This document shows positions 34,328-43,139 of a DNA stretch of 64,000 bases, one piece after another; the stretch's first letter is position 1; each line of letters opens with the position of its first letter. A program made the position numbers and the translations under genes. Where the stretch lies: NCBI GenBank assembly GCA_035513275.1, contig DATKCJ010000225.1, positions 7,084 through 71,083 on the forward strand, read 5' to 3'. Under the pieces are notes generated by a model. The model was given only the letters and a program-made list of their open reading frames with translations. It did no database searches and was not told the DNA's origin. Source of the stretch: DATKCJ01 sp035513275 (GTDB lineage Bacteria; Verrucomicrobiota; Verrucomicrobiia; Opitutales; Opitutaceae).

Positions 34328-35155
34328 TCAGCTCGAGGGCGAGCGGCGATAAATTGCAGGGCGGATCATCTGCAGCCCATGTTTGATGCCGGTGAGGCTC
34401 TCGGAATGGCCGACGAGAAGATAACCGCCGGGGACCAGCCGGCTCCCAAGACGATGCACGAGTTCCTCCTGAGTGGGCCGGTCGAAGTAGATCATGACGT
34501 TGCGGCAGAAGATGACCTGGAACAATTCGCGCGTGCCGGGCTCTCCCTCCAGCAGGTTGAGCTGGTGGTAGTTTACGCGCGCCCGCAGCTCGGGGCTGAC
34601 GCGGTGGTTGCCCGCCTGGGGGCCGATGCCTTTTTGAAAATACTGCCGCACGACGGCCGGGGGCATCTTCTCCACGACATCCTCGCGGTAGATCGCGGCA
34701 CGCGCCTTTTCGAGGATGCGGTGCGAGATGTCGGTGGCGTGTATCCGCCACTGCCAGCCGGTGTCTCGCAGCGCGGTGTCGAGCGTGATGGCCATCGACC
34801 ACGGTTCCTCGCCGGAGGAGCAGGCCGCGCTCCATGCGTTGAACGCGGGCCAGCGCTCGGTCGCGCGTCGCTGCAACATCTCCGGGAGAATCTGGTCGCG
34901 CATGAAGTCGAAGTGCGCGGATTCGCGGAAGAAGAAGGTATGGTTGGTCGAGATCGCGTCGATAAGGTGCGCGAGTTCGCCTTCCTGATCCCCGGCTTGC
35001 AGGAGACGGCAGTAGTCGCCTACGGAGTCCATTTGCGTCGCGCGCAGTCGCTTGCCGAGGCGTGCCGTCACAAGTTCGCGCTTGTCGGGGCCAAGGCTGA
35101 TGCGGCTGCGCTCGTAGACGAGCGAGCGGATGTAATCGAATTCTTTGTCCCTCAT
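34328..35155 (-). CDS. cheR: chemoreceptor methyltransferase CheR
   Basis: 275 residues: N-terminal helical domain (FDYIRSLVYERSRISLGPDK; LGKRLRATQMDSVGDYC), then a SAM-dependent methyltransferase fold with NHTFFFRESAHFDFM, AACSSGEEPWSMAITL, IHATDISHRILEKARAAIY, FCRNVMIYFD and LVPGGYLLVGHSESL. It methylates receptor glutamates. The start used is the ATG about 18 nt downstream of the predicted transcription start; more upstream ATGs in the frame lie before the promoter. No C-terminal receptor-tethering pentapeptide question can be judged without receptors. Confidence 0.95.
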   Translation of the reverse strand: MRDKEFDYIRSLVYERSRISLGPDKRELVTARLGKRLRATQMDSVGDYCRLLQAGDQEGELAHLIDAISTNHTFFFRESAHFDFMRDQILPEMLQRRATERWPAFNAWSAACSSGEEPWSMAITLDTALRDTGWQWRIHATDISHRILEKARAAIYREDVVEKMPPAVVRQYFQKGIGPQAGNHRVSPELRARVNYHQLNLLEGEPGTRELFQVIFCRNVMIYFDRPTQEELVHRLGSRLVPGGYLLVGHSESLTGIKHGLQMIRPAIYRRSPSS

Positions 35156-35172
35156 GAGGCTTGCGAGGGCGA

Positions 35173-35200
35173 ATATCGACACAGCCACGCGGTGACTTGA
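35173..35200 (-). promoter_or_regulatory. sigma-28 promoter of the cheR-cheB operon
   Basis: On the minus strand: TCAAGTCA, 12-bp spacer, GTCGATAT. It fixes the cheR start at 35155. Confidence 0.6.
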
Positions 35201-35356
35201 GGGTGCCGGGAAAATTCCCGCGGAAATGGGGAGCTTCATTCGCGACGGCAAATGTTGCCGTTTCCATCGGACCCTGATGACGACAGCGGAAGTCAGCAGG
35301 TGATTTGAAATCCTATAACTTTGAAATCCAAAGGGTAGGGAATCTCTCCGGGAAGC

Positions 35357-35372
35357 TGGCACACGCTTTGCA
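35357..35372 (+). promoter_or_regulatory. sigma-54 promoter of flgB
   Basis: TGGCAC, 5-bp spacer, TTGCA: a full match to the -24/-12 consensus. The predicted start of transcription (about 35383) is only about 3 nt before the flgB ATG, implying a nearly leaderless transcript. Confidence 0.75.
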
Positions 35373-35385
35373 AAACGCGGTGTGA

Positions 35386-35772
35386 ATGATCGATCCCATC
35401 TTCCAATCCGACAACTACCAGTTGGCCCGGAAGCTTCTCGACGCCGCCGTCCTGAGGCAGGATGCGATCGCCACGAACATCGCCAACGCCGAGACCCCCG
35501 GATTCCGCCGGCTCGACGTCAATGCCGACTTCGGCACCCGCCTGAAAGCCCAGTTCGCTTCCGGCGATCTGCGCAACGGCGCCCCGCATCTCCGGCCCAC
35601 GATCGCCGAGGATCCCACGGCACGCAGCGTCCGCCCCGACGGCAATACCGTCGAAATAGAGCGCGAACTGATGGCCCTCAACCGCAACGCCGTCGAGCAC
35701 GAGTTCCTTAGCGAAATCATCTCGGGAAACATAAAGCAGCTGAAGCTGGCCATCACGGGCCGCCAGTTCTGA
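35386..35772 (+). CDS. flgB: flagellar proximal rod protein FlgB
   Basis: 128 residues, with the rod-protein N-terminal motif ATNIANAETPGFRRLDV and C-terminal heptad-like helix (ERELMALNRNAVEHEFLSEI). FlgB is one of the proximal rod components assembled onto the MS ring with FlgC and FliE. It is the first gene of the basal-body operon and follows a consensus sigma-54 promoter with almost no leader. flgC follows after 17 bp. Confidence 0.95.
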   Translation: MIDPIFQSDNYQLARKLLDAAVLRQDAIATNIANAETPGFRRLDVNADFGTRLKAQFASGDLRNGAPHLRPTIAEDPTARSVRPDGNTVEIERELMALNRNAVEHEFLSEIISGNIKQLKLAITGRQF

Positions 35773-35789
35773 ACCAGCGCCACTGAGCC

Positions 35790-36206
35790 ATGAATTTCAT
35801 CCCCGGAGTCGAGGTAACGTCCAGCGCCCTCACCGCGCAAAAGATGCGCCTCGACATCGTCGCGCAGAACATCGCCAACGCGCAGACCACGCGCACTCCG
35901 TCGGGCGGCCCCTACCAGCGCAAGATCGTCAACTTCGAGACGGAGCTCCTCCAGAAGTCCGGCGGCGCTGCGTTGCCCGCAGTCCGCGTGAGCGGAATCA
36001 CGAACGACGCCACGGCCGGCCAGAAAGTTTTCAACCCGCAGCATCCCGACGCCGGGGCCGACGGCCTTGTGCAGATGCCCAATGTCAACCTCGCCTTCGA
36101 GATGGTCGACCTCATCACCGCCTCCCGTGCGTATGAGGCCAACCTCTCCGTCATGAAGAGCGCGCGCACCCTCGCGCAACAGACGCTGCGCATCGGGAAG
36201 CAGTGA
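35790..36206 (+). CDS. flgC: flagellar proximal rod protein FlgC
   Basis: 138 residues: MRLDIVAQNIANAQTTRTPS near the N-terminus and VNLAFEMVDLITASRAYEAN plus TLAQQTLRIGKQ at the C-terminus, both diagnostic of the FlgC/FlgG rod family. It is cotranscribed with flgB and separated from fliE by a composite repeat. Confidence 0.95.
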   Translation: MNFIPGVEVTSSALTAQKMRLDIVAQNIANAQTTRTPSGGPYQRKIVNFETELLQKSGGAALPAVRVSGITNDATAGQKVFNPQHPDAGADGLVQMPNVNLAFEMVDLITASRAYEANLSVMKSARTLAQQTLRIGKQ

Positions 36207-36388
36207 GGGACTGACGGACCAAGGGACCAAGAGACTACAAGACCACTGACCACAGGACCACTGACCACGGACTCCAATATCTTCGAGCTTCGACCTCCAA
36301 TTTAGAAATCAACCCACTCCGCCGCAACGCGGCGCCCTCCGAAGCTTCGGCGAAGGAAGGTCACCCTCACTCTCACTTTCACTCTAAA
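36207..36388. repeat. composite intergenic repeat before fliE
   Basis: It opens with ACC-AAG/ACC-AC units (GGACCAAGGGACCAAGAGAC; GACCACAGGACCACTGACCA), continues with a GAAGCTTCGGCGAAGG hairpin and ends with CTCACTCTCACTTTCACTC a few bases before the ATG. Confidence 0.6.
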
Positions 36389-36715
36389 ATGTCCGCCATT
36401 GGCTCCATCACGGGCCCCACAAGCCTCCTCTCACCGGTCCGCCCCGAGACGCTCCAGCGTCCGGTGCAGGCTCCGTCCGTCGGCTCGACCGAGCGCGCGG
36501 GATTCGGCGAGATGCTCGACGGCCTCGTCTCCACTGTCTCCGGCAAGCAGGCCGATGCCGCGGACCTCACGCGCCGTGTCCTCACCGGCGAGACCGACCA
36601 GCTTCACCAAAGCGTGATCGCCATGCAGGAGGCCTCCGTCGCCTTCGGCCTCATGGTCGAGGTGCGCAACAAACTCGTCGAGTCCTACCAGGAACTCATG
36701 CGGATGCAGGTGTGA
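36389..36715 (+). CDS. fliE: MS-ring/rod junction protein FliE
   Basis: 108 residues with the FliE pattern: GFGEMLDGLVSTVSGKQADA, then the highly conserved C-terminal SVIAMQEASVAFGLMVEVRN and KLVESYQELMRMQV. FliE connects the MS ring to the rod and is exported first. The gene is flanked on both sides by composite repeats, yet retains the flgB-flgC-fliE-fliF order. Confidence 0.95.
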   Translation: MSAIGSITGPTSLLSPVRPETLQRPVQAPSVGSTERAGFGEMLDGLVSTVSGKQADAADLTRRVLTGETDQLHQSVIAMQEASVAFGLMVEVRNKLVESYQELMRMQV

Positions 36716-36922
36716 GGATGAGGAGACCACGGACCACAGGACCACGGGACTAAAGGACTTAAAGACAACGGACCACTGACGACGGGACCACCGACTGCGG
36801 CACTTCGGCCAAAACGAAAATCCAAATTCGAAAATCCCCAGAGCCCAGACCCGAGACCCGAGACCCGAGACCCCAGACCCGAGACCCCAGACCCTAAACC
36901 CGAGACCCCATTTCCCGACTCC
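36716..36922. repeat. composite intergenic repeat before fliF
   Basis: ACCAC-type units (GACCACGGACCACAGGACCA) are followed by AAAATCCAAATTCGAAAATC and then repeated GACCCGAGACCCGAGACC 6-8-mers running to within 25 bp of the ATG. Confidence 0.6.
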
Positions 36923-38497
36923 ATGAAGGATTTTCTTGCCTCCCTTCTCGCACTCTGGCGCCAGCTCGGCCTGAACCAGCGCGTCTCCCTCGGTGTCGCT
37001 GCGATGGCCGTGCTCGCCGGCATGACGGCGCTCGTCATCTGGACGCGCCGTCCCGACTACCAGCTCCTCTACGCCCGCCTCGGCGAGAAGGATGCGGCCG
37101 CGATTATCAGCCAGCTGCAGGCACAGGGCATCCCGCACCGGATTGGCGCGGGTGGCACCTCCGTTTCGGTCCCCGCGGATCACGTGCACAAGCTTCGCAT
37201 GGATCTCGCGAGCAAGGGCATCCCCACCGGCGACGGCGTGGGCTTTGAAATTTTCGACAAGGGCCAGTTCGGCCTCTCCGATTTCGTGCAGCGCACGAAC
37301 TACCTTCGCGCGCTTCAGGGCGAACTCGGGCGCACCATCAGCCAGCTCTCCGGCGTGCAGGCAGCGCGCGTGATGATCGTGCAGCCGGAAAACCGCCTGC
37401 TTCTCACCGAACAGGGCGTCAAGCCCACCGCATCGGTCTTCGTCGACATCGGCGGCGGCAGGCTCGCTTCGGATCAGGTCAACGCCATCCGCCACCTTGT
37501 CGCAAACGCCGTGCAAGGCCTCAATCCCGATCAGGTCGCCGTCGTCGACAATCGCGGCCACGTGCTCTCCGAGGATCTCAAACAGGATCCCTCGCTCGGC
37601 AACGCCTCCTCGCAGATGCGCTACCGCCAGCAGGTCGAGGACTACCTCGCCCGCAAGGTCGAGAGCATGCTCGCCACCGTCATCGGGCCGGGTCAGGCCG
37701 TCGTGCGCGTCTCCGCGGAGATCGACACCGAGGCCATCACCTCGACCTCGGAGCGATTCGATCCCGAGGGGCAGGTCGTGCGTTCGCAGACCGTGAACGA
37801 GGACAGCAACATCAGCTCCGAGGCGCATGCCGCGAAGGGCGGTGCCGTCGGCGTGAGCGCAAACGTGCCCGAGAAATCCGGAACGGTCGAGCAGGCCGCC
37901 AGTCCCGTCTCGAACAGCGAGCAGATGCGCAAAAACCGCACCACCACTTACGAGATCAACCGCACCATCACGAGCACCACGCGCAATCCCGGCACCGTGA
38001 GCCGCATAACCGCGGCGGTGTTGCTCGCGCCGCCGCAGCCCGGCGCCGATGGAGCGCCCGTGAAACGCACGCCGCAGGAGATCGAGGCCGTGCGTCAGGT
38101 TGTCGTCAACGCACTTGGCCTCCGCGCACAGCCCGGCCAGCCGCTCGACTCGATTGTGTCCGTGCACGAAGTGCCGTTCGCGGCGGAAACAGTCTCAGAG
38201 CAGATTGTGGCGATGAAGGATGAGGGTCGCATCATCGGCTGGATTGAGATCGCGCGGCGCTGGGTGCCGGTCGTGATCGCGATCGTCGCGCTGCTCGTCT
38301 TCTTCCGCCTCCTCTCTCGCCAGAAGCCCGAACCCGTGCCCGTCGAAGTGTTCTCGCTCCCGGCCGACATGGCGCAGCGCACCTTGCAGAAGGGCCAGGC
38401 CGTCACGCCCGATATGCTCAACGAACTCATCCGCCAGAAGCCCGCCAACATCGGCAACGCGCTCCGAGACTGGGTCGCGACGCCGAGCAAGAACTGA
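36923..38497 (+). CDS. fliF: flagellar MS-ring protein FliF
   Basis: 524 residues with two membrane segments (about 20-40 and 447-467), the YscJ/FliF ring-building motifs YQLLYARLGEKDAAAIISQL and GVGFEIFDKGQFGLSDFVQR, and a central periplasmic region (RFDPEGQVVRSQTVNEDSNI). FliF forms the inner-membrane platform for rod, export gate and C ring. The C-terminal tail (about 500-524, MLNELIRQKPANIGNALRDW) corresponds to the FliG-binding segment. No Shine-Dalgarno site is evident. Confidence 0.96.
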   Translation: MKDFLASLLALWRQLGLNQRVSLGVAAMAVLAGMTALVIWTRRPDYQLLYARLGEKDAAAIISQLQAQGIPHRIGAGGTSVSVPADHVHKLRMDLASKGIPTGDGVGFEIFDKGQFGLSDFVQRTNYLRALQGELGRTISQLSGVQAARVMIVQPENRLLLTEQGVKPTASVFVDIGGGRLASDQVNAIRHLVANAVQGLNPDQVAVVDNRGHVLSEDLKQDPSLGNASSQMRYRQQVEDYLARKVESMLATVIGPGQAVVRVSAEIDTEAITSTSERFDPEGQVVRSQTVNEDSNISSEAHAAKGGAVGVSANVPEKSGTVEQAASPVSNSEQMRKNRTTTYEINRTITSTTRNPGTVSRITAAVLLAPPQPGADGAPVKRTPQEIEAVRQVVVNALGLRAQPGQPLDSIVSVHEVPFAAETVSEQIVAMKDEGRIIGWIEIARRWVPVVIAIVALLVFFRLLSRQKPEPVPVEVFSLPADMAQRTLQKGQAVTPDMLNELIRQKPANIGNALRDWVATPSKN

Positions 38498-38690
38498 GCG
38501 ACGGAGCGAGAGACCACGAGACTACCGACCACGAGACCAAAAGACTATGCGAATGCGGATTGCGGATTTCGGATTGCGGATTGTTTCGGCGCTTCACGCC
38601 GAGGCCGGCGATTCGTTCGAACTCCCGAGATACTGGAATCCAAACCCTGGACTCTGACCCATTCCGCACTCCGCAATCTTCCCCCCCCCC
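38498..38690. repeat. composite intergenic repeat before fliG
   Basis: ACC-AC units, then GCGGATTGCGGATTTCGGAT, and 100 bp later the partial inverse (CCGCACTCCGCAATC), followed by a run of ten C residues immediately before the fliG ATG. The C-run is where a Shine-Dalgarno site would normally be. Confidence 0.6.
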
Positions 38691-39710
38691 ATGCCCGCCG
38701 ACATCGATTTCACAAAACTCTCCCGCCAGCAGAAGCTCGCCGTGTTCCTGATCTGCATCGGACCCGAGGCCGCGGCCGAGGTGCTCAAGCAGTTCGACGA
38801 TGCCGAGATCGAGCGGCTCTGCCGCGACATGTCGACGTTCACCATGGTTCCCGAAGGCGTGCAGAAGCAGGCGCTCGAGGAGTTCACCGGTGTCGTCTCG
38901 GCGAGTGTGAACTCTGCGCTCGGCGGACTGCCCTACGCCCAGCGCACACTTGAAATTGCCAAGGGCGACTACAAGGCCTCGTCGATCATCGGCCGCGTCG
39001 GCCCGAGCGGCACCTCGATCGAGATCGTGAAGGACATCGGCGAGATGGAAGGCCGCCAGATCTACAATCTGATCAAGGCCGAGCAGCCGCAGACCATTTC
39101 GTTCGTACTTTCCTATCTCGAATCTGCGAAGGCGGCCGAGGTGTTTGCGCTCTTCAGCCCGGAGATGCGCGAGGAGGTTATCGAGCGTCTCGGCATCATC
39201 GAGTCCACCTCGCTCGATCTCGTTGGCAAAATCGTCCGCGCACTCGGGAGGCACTTCGACACGAAGGCGCGCCCCGCATTCCACCACAGCGGCGGCGTGC
39301 GCGCTGTCGCGGACCTGCTCAACCACCTCGAGAAGGACATGAGCAAGACGCTCCTTGCCCGCCTCGAGGAGCGAAACGCCGGCCTCGGCGCCTCGATTCG
39401 CAGGAAACTCTTCAGCTTCGAGGACCTCAACCGCCTCCAGTCCACCGATCTCCAGCGCGTGCTGCGCGAGGTCGACTCGGCGAACCTGGCGACCGCGATG
39501 AAATCCGCCAGCGAACCGCTGCGCGAGAAGATCTACGGCTCCCTCTCCAAGCGCGCCGCCGAAAGCCTCAAGGAGGAGATCGACCTGCTCGGGCCCGTCC
39601 GCCTCAAGGACGTCGAGACCGCGCAGGACACGATCATCCAGACCGTGCGCCGTCTCGAGGAGGAAGGGCAGATTTCGCTCGATACCGAATCGCAGACAGT
39701 CGTCGCCTGA
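38691..39710 (+). CDS. fliG: flagellar motor switch protein FliG
   Basis: 339 residues with the three-part FliG layout: N-terminal FliF-binding domain (KLSRQQKLAVFLICIGPEAA), middle domain (IYNLIKAEQPQTISFVLSYL with EHPQ-like EQPQ), and C-terminal torque helix (LARLEERNAGLGASIRRKLF, FEDLNRLQSTDLQRVLREVD). It forms the rotor face that interacts with MotA. The gene starts directly after a poly-C tract. Confidence 0.96.
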   Translation: MPADIDFTKLSRQQKLAVFLICIGPEAAAEVLKQFDDAEIERLCRDMSTFTMVPEGVQKQALEEFTGVVSASVNSALGGLPYAQRTLEIAKGDYKASSIIGRVGPSGTSIEIVKDIGEMEGRQIYNLIKAEQPQTISFVLSYLESAKAAEVFALFSPEMREEVIERLGIIESTSLDLVGKIVRALGRHFDTKARPAFHHSGGVRAVADLLNHLEKDMSKTLLARLEERNAGLGASIRRKLFSFEDLNRLQSTDLQRVLREVDSANLATAMKSASEPLREKIYGSLSKRAAESLKEEIDLLGPVRLKDVETAQDTIIQTVRRLEEEGQISLDTESQTVVA

Positions 39711-39715
39711 TCCCC

Positions 39716-40000
39716 ATGAACGCACCGTTCCGCCAGACCTTCGCGATCCCCGCCGCTTGCAGCCCCGTCAACGAAATGCTCGCCGCCGTCATGCGCAGCT
39801 TCGGCGAAAACCCGGCAAAGCCGGGAGACAACAGGACCGCGGACCACGGGACCCGCCTTCGCCCTTTGGGTTTCGGCGTGGCAAGCCTATCGAGAATCGA
39901 AAGTCCAAAATCGAAAATTCCTGAATCCAACTTCTGCAATTTGAAATCGGAGTCTCAAGTTTCCAATCCGCAATCCGCAATCCGAACTCCGCAATTCTAG
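39716..40000 (+). CDS. doubtful small ORF, largely repeat-derived
   Basis: A 94-residue frame starts 5 bp after fliG. Only the first about 38 residues (NAPFRQTFAIPAACSPVNEM; LAAVMRSFGENPAKPG) are not repeat-derived. The remainder is translated from the composite repeat at 39820-40002. It could be the stub of a real small gene truncated by repeat insertion, or no gene at all. Confidence 0.2.
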   Translation: MNAPFRQTFAIPAACSPVNEMLAAVMRSFGENPAKPGDNRTADHGTRLRPLGFGVASLSRIESPKSKIPESNFCNLKSESQVSNPQSAIRTPQF

Positions 40001-40002
40001 CC
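39820..40002. repeat. composite intergenic repeat before fliH
   Basis: Starts with GACCGCGGACCACGGGACC, continues with AAAGTCCAAAATCGAAAATT and ends in CCGCAATCCGCAATCCG immediately upstream of the fliH GTG. Confidence 0.55.
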
Positions 40003-40584
40003 GTGTCCTTCGTCAAGCTCATCGCCTTCGACAGACCGCTCGCCGCCGCCATCCTGCCCGGCCGGGAGACACCCGCGCATACCGCCAGTGAGTTCGCCGC
40101 GGCGACTGCGTGCGCTTACCAGCGCGGAGTCGATTCGGCGCGCGCCGCTGCCGACCAGCAGATGGTGGAATTTCGCTCCGACATGGCACGGCTCGGCGAG
40201 GAAGTGCTCAACGGGCTTCGCGACACCGAGGCGAAGATGCTCGCCCAGATCCACGAGGCTCTCCCGCAGCTCGCGATCGACATCGCGCGCCGCCTCCTCG
40301 GCGGCTACGAGCCTCCACCGGAGGTGGTGAGCCGCCTGTGCGAGGAGGCGCTCAACCAGCTTCTCCCCGAGCGCGACGGCCTCGAGCTCATCCTTTCGCC
40401 TCGCGATGCGGAGCTGCTGCAGAATCTCAAGCCCGGCTGGCTCACGCACTTCACAGGGCTCTCCATCCGCGCCGATGAAACACTCGCGCATGGGGATTGC
40501 CTCGTGCGCAGCCGCTTCGGCCTCACCGATGCGCGCGCCTCGACGAAGCTCGCCACGCTCACGCAGCACCTCACGGAAGGATGA
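40003..40584 (+). CDS. fliH: flagellar export ATPase regulator FliH
   Basis: 193 residues from a GTG. It has a long central helix with regularly spaced small residues (ACAYQRGVDSARAAADQQMV), then the FliH/HrpE C-terminal domain (LAIDIARRLLGGYEPPPEVV; LSPRDAELLQNLKPGWL). FliH dimers hold the ATPase FliI and link it to the C ring. The order fliG-fliH-fliI-fliJ supports the call despite low family conservation. Confidence 0.88.
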   Translation: MSFVKLIAFDRPLAAAILPGRETPAHTASEFAAATACAYQRGVDSARAAADQQMVEFRSDMARLGEEVLNGLRDTEAKMLAQIHEALPQLAIDIARRLLGGYEPPPEVVSRLCEEALNQLLPERDGLELILSPRDAELLQNLKPGWLTHFTGLSIRADETLAHGDCLVRSRFGLTDARASTKLATLTQHLTEG

Positions 40585-40704
40585 AGGCAAGGACCACAGA
40601 CCACGGACCACTGACCACAAGACCACTTGTGATTATGTGCCCTGTTTGCATCCGCCCGCAGATCCGTGGTCCGTGGTCCTGTAGTCCCGTGGTCCTGTAG
40701 TCCC
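40585..40704. repeat. inverted-arm repeat before fliI
   Basis: GACCACGGACCACTGACCAC on one side and GTGGTCCGTGGTCCTGTAGT on the other can pair across about 45 bp. The frame of fliI is open through the second arm, so an upstream start would translate repeat sequence. Confidence 0.6.
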
Positions 40705-42027
40705 ATGCAATCCGACGTCTCACCCATGATCCAGGTCCTCCGCTCGAAGGTGCGTCACACGCCGCCTGTGCAGCGTGTGGGCTCCGTCACGGGCGTCGCC
40801 GGCCTCATCATTGAGAGCGACGGACCCAACGTCGGCCTGGGCGAACTCTGCCGCGTGCACTCCGCGCGTTCCGGATTCTCCGTGCAGGCGGAGGTCGTCG
40901 GCTTTCGCGAACACCGCGTGCTTCTGATGCCGCTCGGCGAGACGAGCGGTCTTCACGAGGGCTGCGAAGTCACTGCGGTCGACAGGCCGCTGCTCCCGCG
41001 CCCGGGTCCCGAGCTTCTGGGCCGCGTGCTCGACGCGCTTGGCCGCCCGTGCGACGACTTCGGCCCGCTGCCCGTCGAGCGCTCCCCCCACAACGGCACG
41101 CCGCCCAATCCGCTTCGCCGCCAGCGCATTCGCGAACCGCTCACCAGCGGGGTGCGCGCACTCGATCTCTTCACGCCAATCGGTTGCGGTCAGCGTCTCG
41201 GCCTTTTCGCCGGATCGGGCGTCGGCAAGTCCACGCTGCTCGGCATGATCGCCCGCGGGTGCAACGCCGACGTGATCGTCGTCGGGCTCGTCGGCGAGCG
41301 GGGCCGCGAAGTGCGCGAGTTTATAGAGAAGGACCTCGGTTCCGAGGGCCTGAAGCGCTCCGTCGTCGTGGTGGCCACATCCGACACGCCGGCACCTTTG
41401 CGCCTGCGAGCGGCGTTCACCGCCACTGCGATTGCGGAGTGCTACCGAGACCAGGGTAAGAATGTCCTGCTGATGATGGACTCGGTCACGCGATTTGCGA
41501 TGGCGCAGCGCGAGATCGGTCTCGCGATCGGCGAGTCGCCCGCCACCCGCGGTTATACCCCGTCGGTTTTTGCTTTGTTGCCGCGGCTCCTTGAACGCGC
41601 CGGCGCGGGCGAGCAAGGGACGATCACCGCGCTCTATACCGTGCTCGTCGAGGGCGACGACATGAACGAGCCGGTCGCCGACGCGGTGCGGGGCATCCTC
41701 GACGGTCACGTCGTGCTCTCGCGCCAGCTCGCGCACTTCAACCATTTTCCCGCGATCGACATTCTCGAAAGCGTGAGCCGCCTCGGCCGCGATCTTTGCA
41801 CTCCCGCGCAGATCGCGACCGCCGCACATGCGCGCGAGGTCCTCGCGCTCTACCGCAAGAACGAGGACCTCGTTTCGATCGGCGCCTACCAGAAGGGCGC
41901 GAGTGCCGCGCTCGACCGCGCCATCGCGCTGCAGGATCCGCTCAACCGCCTGCTCCGGCAGGACATCTACGAAATCACGCCGCGCGCCGAGAGCTTCTCT
42001 CGCCTGGAGGCGATCATCGCGAAATGA
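40705..42027 (+). CDS. fliI: flagellar export ATPase FliI
   Basis: 440 residues from the ATG at 40705 (433 from 40726). It has the F1-beta-like ATPase core: Walker A FAGSGVGKSTLLG at about 168-180, VGLVGERGREVREFIE, Walker B NVLLMMDSVTRFAMAQREIG, and SPATRGYTPSVFALLPRLLE. FliI hexamers energise and order substrate entry to the export gate together with the proton motive force. The stop overlaps the fliJ start (ATGA). Confidence 0.96.
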   Translation: MQSDVSPMIQVLRSKVRHTPPVQRVGSVTGVAGLIIESDGPNVGLGELCRVHSARSGFSVQAEVVGFREHRVLLMPLGETSGLHEGCEVTAVDRPLLPRPGPELLGRVLDALGRPCDDFGPLPVERSPHNGTPPNPLRRQRIREPLTSGVRALDLFTPIGCGQRLGLFAGSGVGKSTLLGMIARGCNADVIVVGLVGERGREVREFIEKDLGSEGLKRSVVVVATSDTPAPLRLRAAFTATAIAECYRDQGKNVLLMMDSVTRFAMAQREIGLAIGESPATRGYTPSVFALLPRLLERAGAGEQGTITALYTVLVEGDDMNEPVADAVRGILDGHVVLSRQLAHFNHFPAIDILESVSRLGRDLCTPAQIATAAHAREVLALYRKNEDLVSIGAYQKGASAALDRAIALQDPLNRLLRQDIYEITPRAESFSRLEAIIAK

Positions 42028-42476
42028 AACGCTTCCGCTTCCCACTCCATCCTGTTGCCGTCATCCGCGCACACGCGGAGCTGCGTGCGCGCGAATCGCT
42101 TGCCGACTCCCTGCGGGCGTGTGCCGCCGCCGAGTGGCACATGGAATCGTGGCAGCGGCGGCTCTCGGACGCGGAGGCCCGGATCGCCGAGCATCGCATC
42201 GAAATTTTCAACGGCGCCGATGTGGCGTCGCAGCTCCATGCCTACCGCGCCGACTGCGCGGCGAGCGATGAGGCCGCCGCCGCACTCCGCGACGCGCGCG
42301 CCGCGATGCAGAAGCGCCGCGAGGAATACATCGAGGCGAATCGCGCCCTGAAGGTGATCGAGAACGCCGAGGCTCGCGCGCGTCAGGAACACCGCAACGA
42401 GAGTGCACGCGCAGAGCAGGCCGAGATCGACGAGTTCGCCGGCCGCAAATCCTTTCAAGGACCCGCAAGCCAATGA
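42024..42476 (+). CDS. fliJ: flagellar export chaperone/stalk protein FliJ
   Basis: 150 residues, nearly all helical and predicted as an antiparallel coiled coil (RFPLHPVAVIRAHAELRARE; AEWHMESWQRRLSDAEARIA; REEYIEANRALKVIENAEAR). The start FRFPL..V is typical of FliJ. FliJ inserts into the FliI ring like the gamma subunit of F1. Both its start and its stop overlap the neighbouring genes by ATGA. Confidence 0.9.
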   Translation: MKRFRFPLHPVAVIRAHAELRARESLADSLRACAAAEWHMESWQRRLSDAEARIAEHRIEIFNGADVASQLHAYRADCAASDEAAAALRDARAAMQKRREEYIEANRALKVIENAEARARQEHRNESARAEQAEIDEFAGRKSFQGPASQ

Positions 42477-43087
42477 ACCGTCTGCTTCAGAATCCAATTG
42501 CCGTAATCGTGATCGGCCTGCTCAGCGGCGCCGCCACCGGCCTCTACACATTCTGGCACGCGGCCGAGGCTGCAGTCGCACGCGCGGCCGTGATCGTCGT
42601 GCCGCACGAGGTCGAGGAGCAGCGCGCGCAGGGCTGGGATTTCTGGACCATCGAAATCGACAGTCTCGCGAACGAGTTGAAGGAGGAAAAGGCCCGCCAG
42701 CAGAAGCTCGCCGGGGAGCTCGAACAACGCGCCGGCCGGCTCGCCGCCGAGGAGCAGGAACTCGGGCGCGTGCGCAGCGAGCTCGAGGCCCTTCGCGCCG
42801 ACATCGACGCCCGTGTCGTCACGATCGGCGGCGACGAGATGAAAAACCTGCGCAGCCTCGCGCAGACATACAGCAACCTTTCGCCGCGCGCCGCTGTGGC
42901 CATCGTGCGCGAGCTCGACGACGCCATTGTCGTGAAGATCTTCGCACTCATGAAGCCCGACGTCGTCGGGCCGATCCTCGAGGAAATGACCAAGACCGCA
43001 GGCCCCGACGGCCCGCTCTCCGAACGCGCAGCCACGCTCTCCGAAAAACTTCGCCTCGTAAGCCTGGGCGCGCCCGGCGCCGCCTGA
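42473..43087 (+). CDS. MotE-like motility chaperone
   Basis: 204 residues: one N-terminal membrane segment (PIAVIVIGLLSGAATGLYTF), a coiled coil at about 70-115, then an MgtE-N-like region (NLRSLAQTYSNLSPRAAVAI; ELDDAIVVKIFALMKPDVVG; ILEEM). This matches MotE, a periplasmic chaperone for the stator protein MotC or MotB in other bacteria, and also the unnamed protein often found between fliJ and fliK. Starts by ATGA overlap with fliJ. Confidence 0.75.
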   Translation: MNRLLQNPIAVIVIGLLSGAATGLYTFWHAAEAAVARAAVIVVPHEVEEQRAQGWDFWTIEIDSLANELKEEKARQQKLAGELEQRAGRLAAEEQELGRVRSELEALRADIDARVVTIGGDEMKNLRSLAQTYSNLSPRAAVAIVRELDDAIVVKIFALMKPDVVGPILEEMTKTAGPDGPLSERAATLSEKLRLVSLGAPGAA

Positions 43088-43139
43088 TTTTCAACACAAT
43101 CCTGCGCGCCAGGGACGGCGCGGTTTTCCGGAGCCACGG

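Noticed and set aside
36840..36910. GACCC/GAGACC tandem units as a CRISPR array
   Set aside because: Units are 6-8 bp, contiguous and degenerate, with no spacers and no cas genes.
36431..38167. 578-codon minus-strand open frame
   Set aside because: Runs across fliE, a repeat and fliF on the other strand; no protein features.
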